Origin: JAZGDL01 sp036477795
GTDB lineage: Bacteria; Planctomycetota; Phycisphaerae; UBA1845
NCBI GenBank assembly: GCA_036477795.1
Contig: JAZGDL010000289.1
Location: 1 to 7,426, forward strand
Direction of reading: 5' to 3'
Length of the DNA: 7,426 nt
Shown here: in pieces, positions 1-4,858 of the stretch
Numbering within the stretch: position 1 is the stretch's first letter
How the letters are laid out: every line of letters begins with the position of its first letter
The notes under the pieces: generated by a model
The model's input: the letters and a program-made list of their open reading frames with translations, nothing else
Databases searched by the model: none
What the model was told of the DNA's origin: nothing
Program-made: the position numbers and the translations under genes

Positions 1-26
1 ACGTCGCACACGCCCCAGACAATAGA

Positions 27-43
27 CGACCCTTTCAGGGTCG
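27..43. repeat. Small hairpin repeat, TTC-loop type, copy 1
   Basis: A perfect 7-bp stem, CGACCCT (27-33) with AGGGTCG (37-43), closes a TTC loop. It shares the core CTTTCAG and the exact geometry with the hairpin at 104-120, although the outer stem differs. That pattern fits a family of REP-like elements with compensatory stem changes. It could also be the terminator of a gene lying to the left, but no T-run follows. Confidence 0.6.
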
Positions 44-103
44 GGCGCCTCGGTGGCGGCATCATCCGGTGGCGGCGCTGCGCTTGCCACCGGCTACTTT
101 CGA

Positions 104-120
104 GCAGGCTTTCAGCCTGC
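104..120. repeat. Small hairpin repeat, TTC-loop type, copy 2
   Basis: A perfect 7-bp stem, GCAGGCT (104-110) with AGCCTGC (114-120), closes a TTC loop. Core and geometry are the same as in the hairpin at 27-43. No coding sequence is disturbed. Function is unknown; REP-like elements are the natural class. Confidence 0.6.
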
Positions 121-160
121 GACCCCAGACGCCGTTCCTGTCACGAACCCGCAGGTCGCT

Positions 161-184
161 GGAGTGAGATTCCCATCTCGCTCC
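161..184. repeat. REP-like hairpin, four-base-loop family
   Basis: Ten-base arms at 161-170 and 175-184 pair around the loop TCCC with one T/G mismatch position (wobble-compatible on one strand). Read on the minus strand the core is GAGAT-GGGA-ATCTC. It resembles the hairpins at 194-209, 1729-1752, 1770-1785 and 1795-1818: a purine-rich four-base loop flanked by GA(A/T) and (A/T)TC. Confidence 0.6.
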
Positions 185-193
185 TATCCATTC

Positions 194-209
194 GGCGAAC
201 CCTTTCGCC
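194..209. repeat. REP-like hairpin, four-base-loop family (short)
   Basis: GGCGAA (194-199) pairs with TTCGCC (204-209) around the loop CCCT. On the minus strand this reads GGCGAA-AGGG-TTCGCC, the same layout as the cluster downstream of the cbs-like gene. The stem is only 6 bp, so this member is less certain than the 10-bp ones. Confidence 0.45.
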
Positions 210-273
210 CATCCCGCGCTCTGATAAGCCGTCCGGGCGGGGGTGTATCCCGGCGGAACGGGCTGGACACATC

Positions 274-303
274 TTGATAAGAAGTGCACCGGGCGAATAA
301 TAT
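274..303 (+). promoter_or_regulatory. Candidate sigma70-type promoter for the cbs-like gene
   Basis: TTGATA (274-279) resembles a -35 box and TAATAT (298-303) a -10 box, with an 18-nt spacer. This is the only AT-rich patch in an otherwise GC-rich leader and it sits just before the gene, which would put transcription start near 310 and leave a very short leader. A GAGGG ribosome binding site follows at 316-320, 4 nt before the ATG at 325. The assignment rests on consensus matching only. Confidence 0.5.
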
Positions 304-324
304 AGCGGTTGATCCGAGGGTAAT

Positions 325-1302
325 ATGAGATACCACGACAACGTTCTCGGCCTGGTGGGCAAGACGCCGCTGGTGAAGCTCAATCGCATCGTGAGCCCGG
401 GCTCAGCCACGGTGTTGGCCAAGATGGAACAGCTCAACCCCGGGGGGTCGGTGAAGGACCGCATGGCCGTGCACATGGTGCGGCGGGCCGAGGAGCGCGG
501 GCTCATCAAACCGGGGACCACGCTGGTCGAGAGCACCTCAGGCAATACGGGTCTGGGGCTGGCCGTCGCGGCGGCGGTGCTGGGATACCGCTGCGTGTTC
601 ACCATCCCCGACAAGATGAGCAAAGAGAAGATCGACATGCTCAAAGCCTACGGGGCGGAGGTGGTGGTGACCAAGACGGACCTGGAGCACGATCACCCGG
701 ACAGTTACGTGGCGGTGGCTAAGCGCATCGCGCGGGAGACGCCCAACTCGTTTTACGTCGATCAGTATTTCAACATGGACAACCCCGAGGCCCACTATCT
801 GACCACCGGGCCGGAGATATGGGAGGATACCGACGGCAGAATCGATTGTCTGGTGGGCGGGATAGGCACGGGCGGGACCATTTCCGGAGCGGCCAAGTAT
901 CTCAAGGAGCAGGCCGCCGCCGCGGGGCGCCAAGTGCGCATTGTCTGCCCGGACCCCGTCGGCAGCATCTACTACGACCATTTCTACAAGCACGAGGTGC
1001 GCGAGCCGTGTGTGTACGTCGTCGAAGGGATCGGTCACGACTTTATGGTTGGAACGTTGGACCTGTCGGTGATCGACGAGGTAATGCCGATCACCGATCG
1101 GGACTCGTTCATGACCGCCCGCCGCCTGGCGCGGGAGGAGGGGATCTTCGCCGGCGGTTCAGCCGGGACGGCGGTGTACGGCGCGCTGCAGGTAGCCAAG
1201 GAGCTGGGTTCCGGCAAGACGGTAGTGGTGATACTGCCCGATTCCGGTGACCGTTACATCAGCAAGTGTTTCGACGACGAGTGGATGAAGGACATGGCAT
1301 AA
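325..1302 (+). CDS. cbs: Cystathionine beta-synthase type PLP enzyme (catalytic part)
   Basis: A 325-residue fold-type II PLP enzyme of the cysteine synthase/cystathionine beta-synthase family. Visible landmarks are the Schiff-base lysine K44 in GGSVKDR, the substrate loop TSGNTG (71-76), the PLP phosphate loop GTGGT (181-185), VEGIGHDF (233-240), GGSAG (277-281) and PDS (305-307), whose serine contacts the pyridine nitrogen. The VEGIG(x)DF and SGNTGLGLA wording resembles cystathionine beta-synthase more than CysK, so the likely reaction is serine (or O-acetylserine) plus homocysteine to cystathionine, in the cytoplasm; a cysteine synthase role is possible. There is no N-terminal haem-binding region as in the mammalian enzyme. 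The ATG at 325 has GAGGG 4 nt upstream. The frame stops at TAA 1300-1302, yet the same frame continues straight into a CBS-pair domain, so this may be the front half of one 459-residue protein. Confidence 0.88.
   Translation: MRYHDNVLGLVGKTPLVKLNRIVSPGSATVLAKMEQLNPGGSVKDRMAVHMVRRAEERGLIKPGTTLVESTSGNTGLGLAVAAAVLGYRCVFTIPDKMSKEKIDMLKAYGAEVVVTKTDLEHDHPDSYVAVAKRIARETPNSFYVDQYFNMDNPEAHYLTTGPEIWEDTDGRIDCLVGGIGTGGTISGAAKYLKEQAAAAGRQVRIVCPDPVGSIYYDHFYKHEVREPCVYVVEGIGHDFMVGTLDLSVIDEVMPITDRDSFMTARRLAREEGIFAGGSAGTAVYGALQVAKELGSGKTVVVILPDSGDRYISKCFDDEWMKDMA
1300..1302 (+). other. In-frame TAA separating catalytic and CBS domains
   Basis: The frame of the PLP enzyme runs on past this TAA with no shift for 133 more sense codons, encoding a CBS-pair domain. 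Catalytic part plus tail gives 459 residues including the stop position, close to bacterial cystathionine beta-synthases with a C-terminal Bateman module. TAA is used as the normal stop of sufB and of this gene's own second part, so code reassignment is unlikely. Explanations are a nonsense mutation, a sequencing error, a true gene split or readthrough. Confidence 0.8.
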
Positions 1303-1329
1303 CTGGGGCTGGATGAGCGTCTGGGGACC

Positions 1330-1704
1330 GTGCGCGAACTGCTTCAGTTCAAGGGCGGGCACGTGGAGTTCGCCGGTGCGGACGAGACCCTGGCCAGCAT
1401 AGCCAAGCGGATGAGCGAGATGGGCATCTCCCAGATGCCGGTCCGCGGGGCCAACGGTCGAGGACCATTGATGATCCACGAACTCGATCTGCTGCAGTGC
1501 CTGGCCAGCGGCCGATGCACGCCCAATGACGTTGTCTCATGCGCCGCCGCAGAGTTACAAGGGCAGGTCTCTCCTGACGATCGTATATCCAAGGTGCAGG
1601 AAATATTCGATGACAATAACGTAGCGGTGGTGATCGACGACGGTGAGATCATCGGGATTGTCAGCAAGATCGACGTCATCGAATTCCTGGCGGCTCGCAG
1701 TTAA
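1330..1704 (+). CDS. CBS-pair (Bateman) domain, detached C-terminal part of cbs-like gene
   Basis: A small protein made of two CBS repeats: the first around the ISQMPV segment and the following IHELDLLQ segment, the second ending in GIVSKIDVIEFLA. CBS pairs usually bind adenosyl ligands such as AMP, ATP or S-adenosylmethionine and tune the linked enzyme; in cystathionine beta-synthase this module gives allosteric control. It is in the same frame as the upstream catalytic part, separated only by the TAA at 1300-1302; sense codons begin at 1303. The start given is a GTG at 1330 with only a weak GGGG upstream (3-4 nt away), so independent initiation would depend on reinitiation after the upstream stop. 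It may instead be the untranslated remnant of a broken gene, or be reached by readthrough. Its last 14 codons and stop are duplicated at 1821-1863. Confidence 0.65.
   Translation: MRELLQFKGGHVEFAGADETLASIAKRMSEMGISQMPVRGANGRGPLMIHELDLLQCLASGRCTPNDVVSCAAAELQGQVSPDDRISKVQEIFDDNNVAVVIDDGEIIGIVSKIDVIEFLAARS
1662..1704 (+). repeat. 43-bp direct repeat, copy A (gene 3' end)
   Basis: This stretch, ending in the TAA of the CBS-domain frame, is repeated base for base at 1821-1863. Copy A lies in coding sequence and is the original by logic, because it continues the conserved CBS domain. Confidence 0.9.
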
Positions 1705-1728
1705 CCACACAGCCCGGATAATAACGCT

Positions 1729-1818
1729 GGACCGAGAATCCTTTCTCGGTCCCCCTTCCTGGCGGGCCACGGGAAGGGATTCCCGCAGCGGGTGGGTGCG
1801 AGAAAGGATTCTCGCACC
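1729..1818. repeat. Cluster of three REP-like hairpins
   Basis: Three hairpins stand in a row: 10-bp arms at 1729-1738 and 1743-1752 (loop TCCT), 6-bp arms at 1770-1775 and 1780-1785 (loop GGGA), and 10-bp arms at 1795-1804 and 1809-1818 (loop AGGA). The first and last have reverse-complement cores (GAGAATCCTTTCTC and GAGAAAGGATTCTC), so the outer two are in opposite orientation, like the paired REPs of BIME elements. The cluster lies between convergent genes and could stop transcription from both sides or protect the 3' ends of transcripts, though no T-run follows any stem. Confidence 0.75.
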
Positions 1819-1820
1819 AG

Positions 1821-1863
1821 CAGCAAGATCGACGTCATCGAATTCCTGGCGGCTCGCAGTTAA
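1821..1863 (+). repeat. 43-bp direct repeat, copy B (duplicated gene end)
   Basis: An exact copy of 1662-1704, including the TAA, 159 bp downstream (53 codons, so the same frame). Between the copies lie 116 bp that hold the three-hairpin cluster. Copy B is not expected to be translated because the frame stops at 1704. It looks like a footprint left when the hairpin element was inserted or copied in. Confidence 0.9.
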
Positions 1864-2018
1864 ATACAAACAGTTAACTATATAGCCCTGCAAAGGCGGC
1901 AGCCGCGAGCGCTACGTCACAGTTCGATTGACGGGGTGGCGCCGGCAGTGACTTTGTCGTTTGGCAGAGGCCCGAAGCGCAATCTCCGCTCTCCCATCGC
2001 CCATCCCACCCGAACATA
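1864..2018. other. Convergent intergenic remainder, nothing recognised
   Basis: This stretch lies between the duplicated gene end and the stop of the minus-strand hydrolase. I see no open frame with coding character, no tRNA-like cloverleaf and no terminator with a T-run. An AT-rich patch near 1864-1885 is the only compositional change. Confidence 0.5.
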
Positions 2019-2633
2019 CTACCTGGGCCAAGGCCCGACGTCAGCCCAGTGATCCAGCACCCGAACACCCCAGATGGCGGGCAACCGGCGTGTGAACCAC
2101 TCCTCGTTGATCCGCTCGGCGTCGTGCACAAAGGCGGCACTCAATCCCGCCGACGCAGCCGATTCCGCCGACAAGTCCCAGGTATCGATCAGGTCTCGGA
2201 CGACGGTCACTTCGCACCCGCGATAGACCAGCTCGGAGACGTTGGCTTCGATACAGCAATCGGTGACACATCCCAATACCAGCCATGTTTCGTCGGCGGC
2301 TGATTCGACGATTTCGCCGAGTCGGGTGCCGTGAAAACCGCTGAAGTTGTTCTTGCGCACGATCTCAATATCAGCCCCGGCGTCGCGGGCTGCCGCCAGC
2401 AACTCCCCGCGAATCTCCGCCTCGGCGGTCCCGCGCAGACAATGCGGCGGGAACCGCTTAAACTCGGGATCATCGGGCTGGTGTTCATCTGCCAGGAAGA
2501 CCACCAAGCTGCCCGGTGGAAGGGAACGAAGACATTCCACCTGCCGTGGAACCAGGGCGTCCACCCGCGGGCTGGCCATCGGCCCCACCCGGGTGAACCC
2601 CTCCAGCATGTCGATAACCATCACCTGGGCCAT
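2019..2633 (-). CDS. Isochorismatase/nicotinamidase-family cysteine hydrolase
   Basis: A 204-residue protein of the isochorismatase-like hydrolase fold. The expected catalytic triad is visible: D8 in VIDMLEGF, K94 in VRKNNFSGF and the nucleophile C127 in GCVTDCCI, fitting the family pattern TDxC. A metal-site-like run, D49 and H51 followed by PPHCLRGT with H64, resembles nicotinamidases, so deamidation of nicotinamide to nicotinic acid in NAD salvage is the best guess; other amide substrates are possible. It has no signal peptide or membrane segment. It is the last gene of the suf operon, beginning 3 nt after the sufT stop, with no strong ribosome binding site of its own, so it is probably translated by coupling to sufT. 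The ATG at 2633 leaves the usual short lead before the VID strand. A second ATG four codons in is possible. Confidence 0.85.
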   Translation of the reverse strand: MAQVMVIDMLEGFTRVGPMASPRVDALVPRQVECLRSLPPGSLVVFLADEHQPDDPEFKRFPPHCLRGTAEAEIRGELLAAARDAGADIEIVRKNNFSGFHGTRLGEIVESAADETWLVLGCVTDCCIEANVSELVYRGCEVTVVRDLIDTWDLSAESAASAGLSAAFVHDAERINEEWFTRRLPAIWGVRVLDHWADVGPWPR

Positions 2634-2636
2634 CGG

Positions 2637-2984
2637 CTAGAACATGTTGAGCTCGACCTTGGCGGCTTCGGACATCTTCTCGGGTGTCCAGGGCGGGTCC
2701 CAGACCAGCTCGACGACTACATCGGTGACCCCGTCGATCGCCCTGGTTTTGGATTCCACCTCGGCCACCAGCGCACCAGCCACCGGACAGGCCGGTGATG
2801 TTAATGTCATCTTCACGTGCACCTTCCCCTCAGGGCCGACCGCAACGTCGTAAATCAAACCCATCTCATATATGTTGACAGGGATTTCCGGATCATAGAT
2901 CGTGCGAATGACTTCAACGATCTGAGACTCGATCGCCTGGCACCGTATCTTCTCTACCGGTGATCCTTCAGGTGCATCACTCAT
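2637..2984 (-). CDS. sufT: SufT-like DUF59/MIP18-family Fe-S assembly protein
   Basis: A 115-residue DUF59 (MIP18) protein. Family marks are DPEIPVNIYEMGLIY (31-45), the LTSPACPVAG stretch with conserved C66, and the C-terminal WDPPWTPEKMSEAAK. Such proteins sit in SUF operons and act in maturation or delivery of iron-sulfur clusters, not in the core scaffold reaction. I chose the ATG at 2984, preceded by GGAG 11 nt upstream of it, because the frame before it (up to 3047) is made from the heptamer repeat and lacks family similarity. Upstream lies sufU, across a 147-bp gap filled with repeats, the widest gap in the operon; downstream the hydrolase begins after only 3 nt. The first codons fall inside a 13-bp sequence that is repeated at the end of sufU. 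Confidence 0.88.
   Translation of the reverse strand: MSDAPEGSPVEKIRCQAIESQIVEVIRTIYDPEIPVNIYEMGLIYDVAVGPEGKVHVKMTLTSPACPVAGALVAEVESKTRAIDGVTDVVVELVWDPPWTPEKMSEAAKVELNMF
2970..2982. repeat. 13-bp direct repeat flanking heptamer array, copy 1
   Basis: AGGTGCATCACTC occurs here, in the first codons of sufT, and again at 3125-3137 across the stop codon of sufU. The two copies enclose the 142-bp stretch with the heptamer array, resembling a target-site duplication or a slippage footprint. Confidence 0.75.
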
Positions 2985-3020
2985 CTTGCCGCTCCGAAGC
3001 TCATGGTGTCGACATTCAGG

Positions 3021-3122
3021 GTTGAAGGTTAAAGGTTGAAGGTTCAAGGTTACCAGGACCGACCTTCAACTTTCAACCTTCAACTTTCAACCTCCAACCT
3101 TCAACCTTCAACCTTCAACCTT
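3021..3122. repeat. Inverted tandem heptamer array (GTTGAAG / CTTCAAC)
   Basis: On the plus strand, 3021-3051 holds four GTTGAAG-type heptamers plus a partial one (GTTGAAG, GTTAAAG, GTTGAAG, GTTCAAG, GTT). After a 12-nt spacer, 3064-3122 holds eight units of the complementary heptamer CTTCAAC (with variants TTTCAAC and CTCCAAC) plus a partial unit. The two arms can fold: 3021-3051 faces 3068-3098 over 31 positions with five non-Watson-Crick positions. The array fills most of the sufU-sufT gap and would form a long hairpin in the operon mRNA. Confidence 0.9.
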
Positions 3123-3124
3123 AG

Positions 3125-3137
3125 AGGTGCATCACTC
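3125..3137. repeat. 13-bp direct repeat flanking heptamer array, copy 2
   Basis: The same 13 bases as 2970-2982, in the same orientation, on the other side of the heptamer array. The sufU stop codon (3132-3134) lies inside this copy. Confidence 0.75.
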
Positions 3138-3584
3138 CGTCGACACGACTCCTTCCGTGTTCTCCCACGCCGCGTTCACCGTATGCCATACCAGGGTCGC
3201 ACACTTCACGCGTGCCGGGTACTGGCAGACACCGGAAAACACCGCAAGCTTGCCCAGCGCATCGGTATCGCCCACCCCATCCTGCCTACCGGTGACCAGG
3301 CCATGGAATTTCTTGAACAACTCTTTCGCCTCCGCCAGCGTCTTGCCGGTCACCGCCCCGGTCATGAGCGAAGCCGACGCCGTCGAGATGGCGCAGCCCG
3401 ATCCTTCAAACGAAGCGTCCACAATGACATCGTCTTTCACACTCAGGTAAACCGTCACGTGATCGCCGCAAAGCGGATTGTAGCCTTCAGCTTTGTGGTT
3501 CGCAGCATCGATGGCCCGCCGATTCTGCGGCCGCTTGTTGTGGTCGAGAATGAGCTCCTGATATAGATCCTGCAGATCGGACAT
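3132..3584 (-). CDS. sufU: SufU sulfur acceptor / zinc-type scaffold-like protein
   Basis: A 150-residue protein of the SufU branch of the IscU/NifU family. It has the zinc and sulfur-transfer residues C39 and D41 in NPLCGDH, C64 in GSGCAIS and C128 in ARVKCATLVW. The long insert before the last cysteine (about residues 81-127) separates SufU from IscU. In Gram-positive systems SufU takes persulfide sulfur from SufS by a zinc-ligand swap and passes it to SufBCD. It overlaps the sufS stop by one base (TGATG) and has GAGGTG about 8 nt before its ATG, so it is tightly coupled to sufS. Length and motifs are normal. Its stop codon lies inside the 13-bp repeat, and the repeat-filled gap follows. 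Confidence 0.95.
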   Translation of the reverse strand: MSDLQDLYQELILDHNKRPQNRRAIDAANHKAEGYNPLCGDHVTVYLSVKDDVIVDASFEGSGCAISTASASLMTGAVTGKTLAEAKELFKKFHGLVTGRQDGVGDTDALGKLAVFSGVCQYPARVKCATLVWHTVNAAWENTEGVVSTE

Positions 3585-4858
3585 CAGCCGAACACCTCGA
3601 TCACCTGTCGGATTCCCGACACCAGGGCGTCGATCTCCGCGGTGGTATTGTAGAAGGACAATGATGCACGGGCCGTCGCTGGCACGTTGAAACGATCCAT
3701 CACCGGCTGGGAACAGTGATGCCCGGTTCGGACGGCGATGCCCTGCTGATCGAGAATCGTGCCCACGTCGTGGGCGTGAACGCCGTCAACGACGAATGAG
3801 AGCACCGCCGCTTTCTCGGCAGCGGTCCCGATCAGCCGCACGCTCGGAATCGCCGACAGCGCCTCGGTAGCGTACTCCAGCAGGATGCGCTCGTAGGCGG
3901 CGATGTTCTCCAATCCGATTCGGTTCACGTAGTCCACAGCCGCCCCGAAGCCGATGGTACCGGCAATGTTGGGCGTTCCCGCCTCAAACTTGTAGGGCAC
4001 GTCGTTGTAGGTCGTCTTCTCGAAAGTCACCGACTTGATCATGTCCCCCCCGCCCTGGTAGGGCGGCATCTCGTCGAGAAGGTCGAATCTGCCATACAAC
4101 ACGCCCACACCGGTGGGGCCGAACATCTTGTGGCTCGAAAAAACGTAGAAATCGCAGTCGATGGCCTGTACGTCCACTTTCATGTGCGGAACCGCCTGGG
4201 CGCCGTCCACCAGTACGTAAATGCCGCGCTTATGAGCCAGCTCAACGATTCGGCGTATCGGCGTAATCGTGCCCAACGCGTTGGACACGTGGGTCACCGC
4301 CACCATCGTGGTCCGCGGATTGAGCAGCTTCTCATATTCGTCGATCATCAGCTCGCCGGCGTCGTTGATCGGCGCTACCCGAAGCCTGGCCCCCTGCTGC
4401 TCGCAAAGAATCTGCCAGGGCACGATGTTGGAGTGGTGCTCCATGGCGGAGATGAGCACCTCGTCGCCTTTTCCGACGTGGGTGCGCCCGAAGGTCTGGG
4501 CGACGAGATTGATACCCTCGGTCGCCCCGCGCACGAAGACAATCTCCTGGGGCCGCTGGGCACTGATGAAGCGTTGCACGCGGACGCGGACGTTCTCGTA
4601 GGCGTCGGTGGCCTGCACGCTCAGCCGGTACACGGCCCGGTGGATGTTGGCGTTATGGCGGGTGTAGTAATCGCGCAGGGCATCGAGGACCACTTGCGGC
4701 TTTTGAGCGGTGGCGGCGCTGTCCAGGTAGACCAGTGGCTTGCCGTCCACCTTCTGCCGCAGGATCGGAAAGTCCCGCCGTACCCGCTCGACGTCGAACG
4801 GGTGGTAATCCGCCGCCGGCAGAGGCGAAGCGGGAGATCGTGCAGCCGCGGTGCTCAT
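3584..4858 (-). CDS. sufS: Cysteine desulfurase SufS
   Basis: A 424-residue group II cysteine desulfurase (aminotransferase class V fold), removing sulfur from cysteine to give alanine and an enzyme persulfide. Landmarks: H141/H142 in AMEHHSN, D218 in VDGAQAVPH, the PLP lysine K244 in SSHKMFGPTG, and the persulfide cysteine C382 in RTGHHCSQP, in the short loop typical of group II. Family members usually have Ala where this one has Ser after that Cys. The first 17 residues are a low-complexity leader before the conserved start of the domain. The ATG overlaps the sufD stop by 4 nt (ATGA), and AGGAGG stands 4 nt before it, the strongest ribosome binding site seen in this window. The partner SufU is encoded directly downstream. 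Confidence 0.97.
   Translation of the reverse strand: MSTAAARSPASPLPAADYHPFDVERVRRDFPILRQKVDGKPLVYLDSAATAQKPQVVLDALRDYYTRHNANIHRAVYRLSVQATDAYENVRVRVQRFISAQRPQEIVFVRGATEGINLVAQTFGRTHVGKGDEVLISAMEHHSNIVPWQILCEQQGARLRVAPINDAGELMIDEYEKLLNPRTTMVAVTHVSNALGTITPIRRIVELAHKRGIYVLVDGAQAVPHMKVDVQAIDCDFYVFSSHKMFGPTGVGVLYGRFDLLDEMPPYQGGGDMIKSVTFEKTTYNDVPYKFEAGTPNIAGTIGFGAAVDYVNRIGLENIAAYERILLEYATEALSAIPSVRLIGTAAEKAAVLSFVVDGVHAHDVGTILDQQGIAVRTGHHCSQPVMDRFNVPATARASLSFYNTTAEIDALVSGIRQVIEVFG

Larger units (their letters stand above)
1..273. other. Non-coding, hairpin-rich upstream region
   Basis: I see no convincing gene here; the open frames that cross it look like low-complexity shadows. It holds at least four short hairpins (listed separately) and a further inverted repeat, CCGGTGGC at 66-73 against GCCACCGG at 86-93 with a 12-nt loop. 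The 10-mer CGGTGGCGGC also occurs twice, at 51-60 and 67-76. The whole stretch looks like an intergenic space filled with REP-like palindromes. Whatever gene lies to the left is outside the window. Confidence 0.6.

Noticed and set aside
1300..1302. TAA as a reassigned sense codon
   Set aside because: TAA ends sufB and the CBS-domain frame in the same window, and no tRNA or context supports recoding.
1417..1430. GAGAT-GGGC-ATCTC hairpin inside the CBS-domain frame, similar to the REP family
   Set aside because: It encodes a conserved CBS-domain motif (MSEMGISQMPV), so the resemblance is probably chance.
1705..1863. CRISPR or tRNA-like array from the repeated hairpins
   Set aside because: There are only two long repeat copies, the hairpins differ in sequence and spacing, and no cas genes or cloverleaf are present.
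1997..2007. TCGCCCATCCC also at 205-215, a possible further repeat
   Set aside because: It is only 11 bp of C-rich sequence with differing flanks, too little to call a repeat.
2985..3047. Upstream ATG at 3047 that would extend SufT by 21 residues
   Set aside because: The extra residues are translated from the heptamer repeat and have no family match; the ATG at 2984 has a GGAG site and starts next to the conserved domain.
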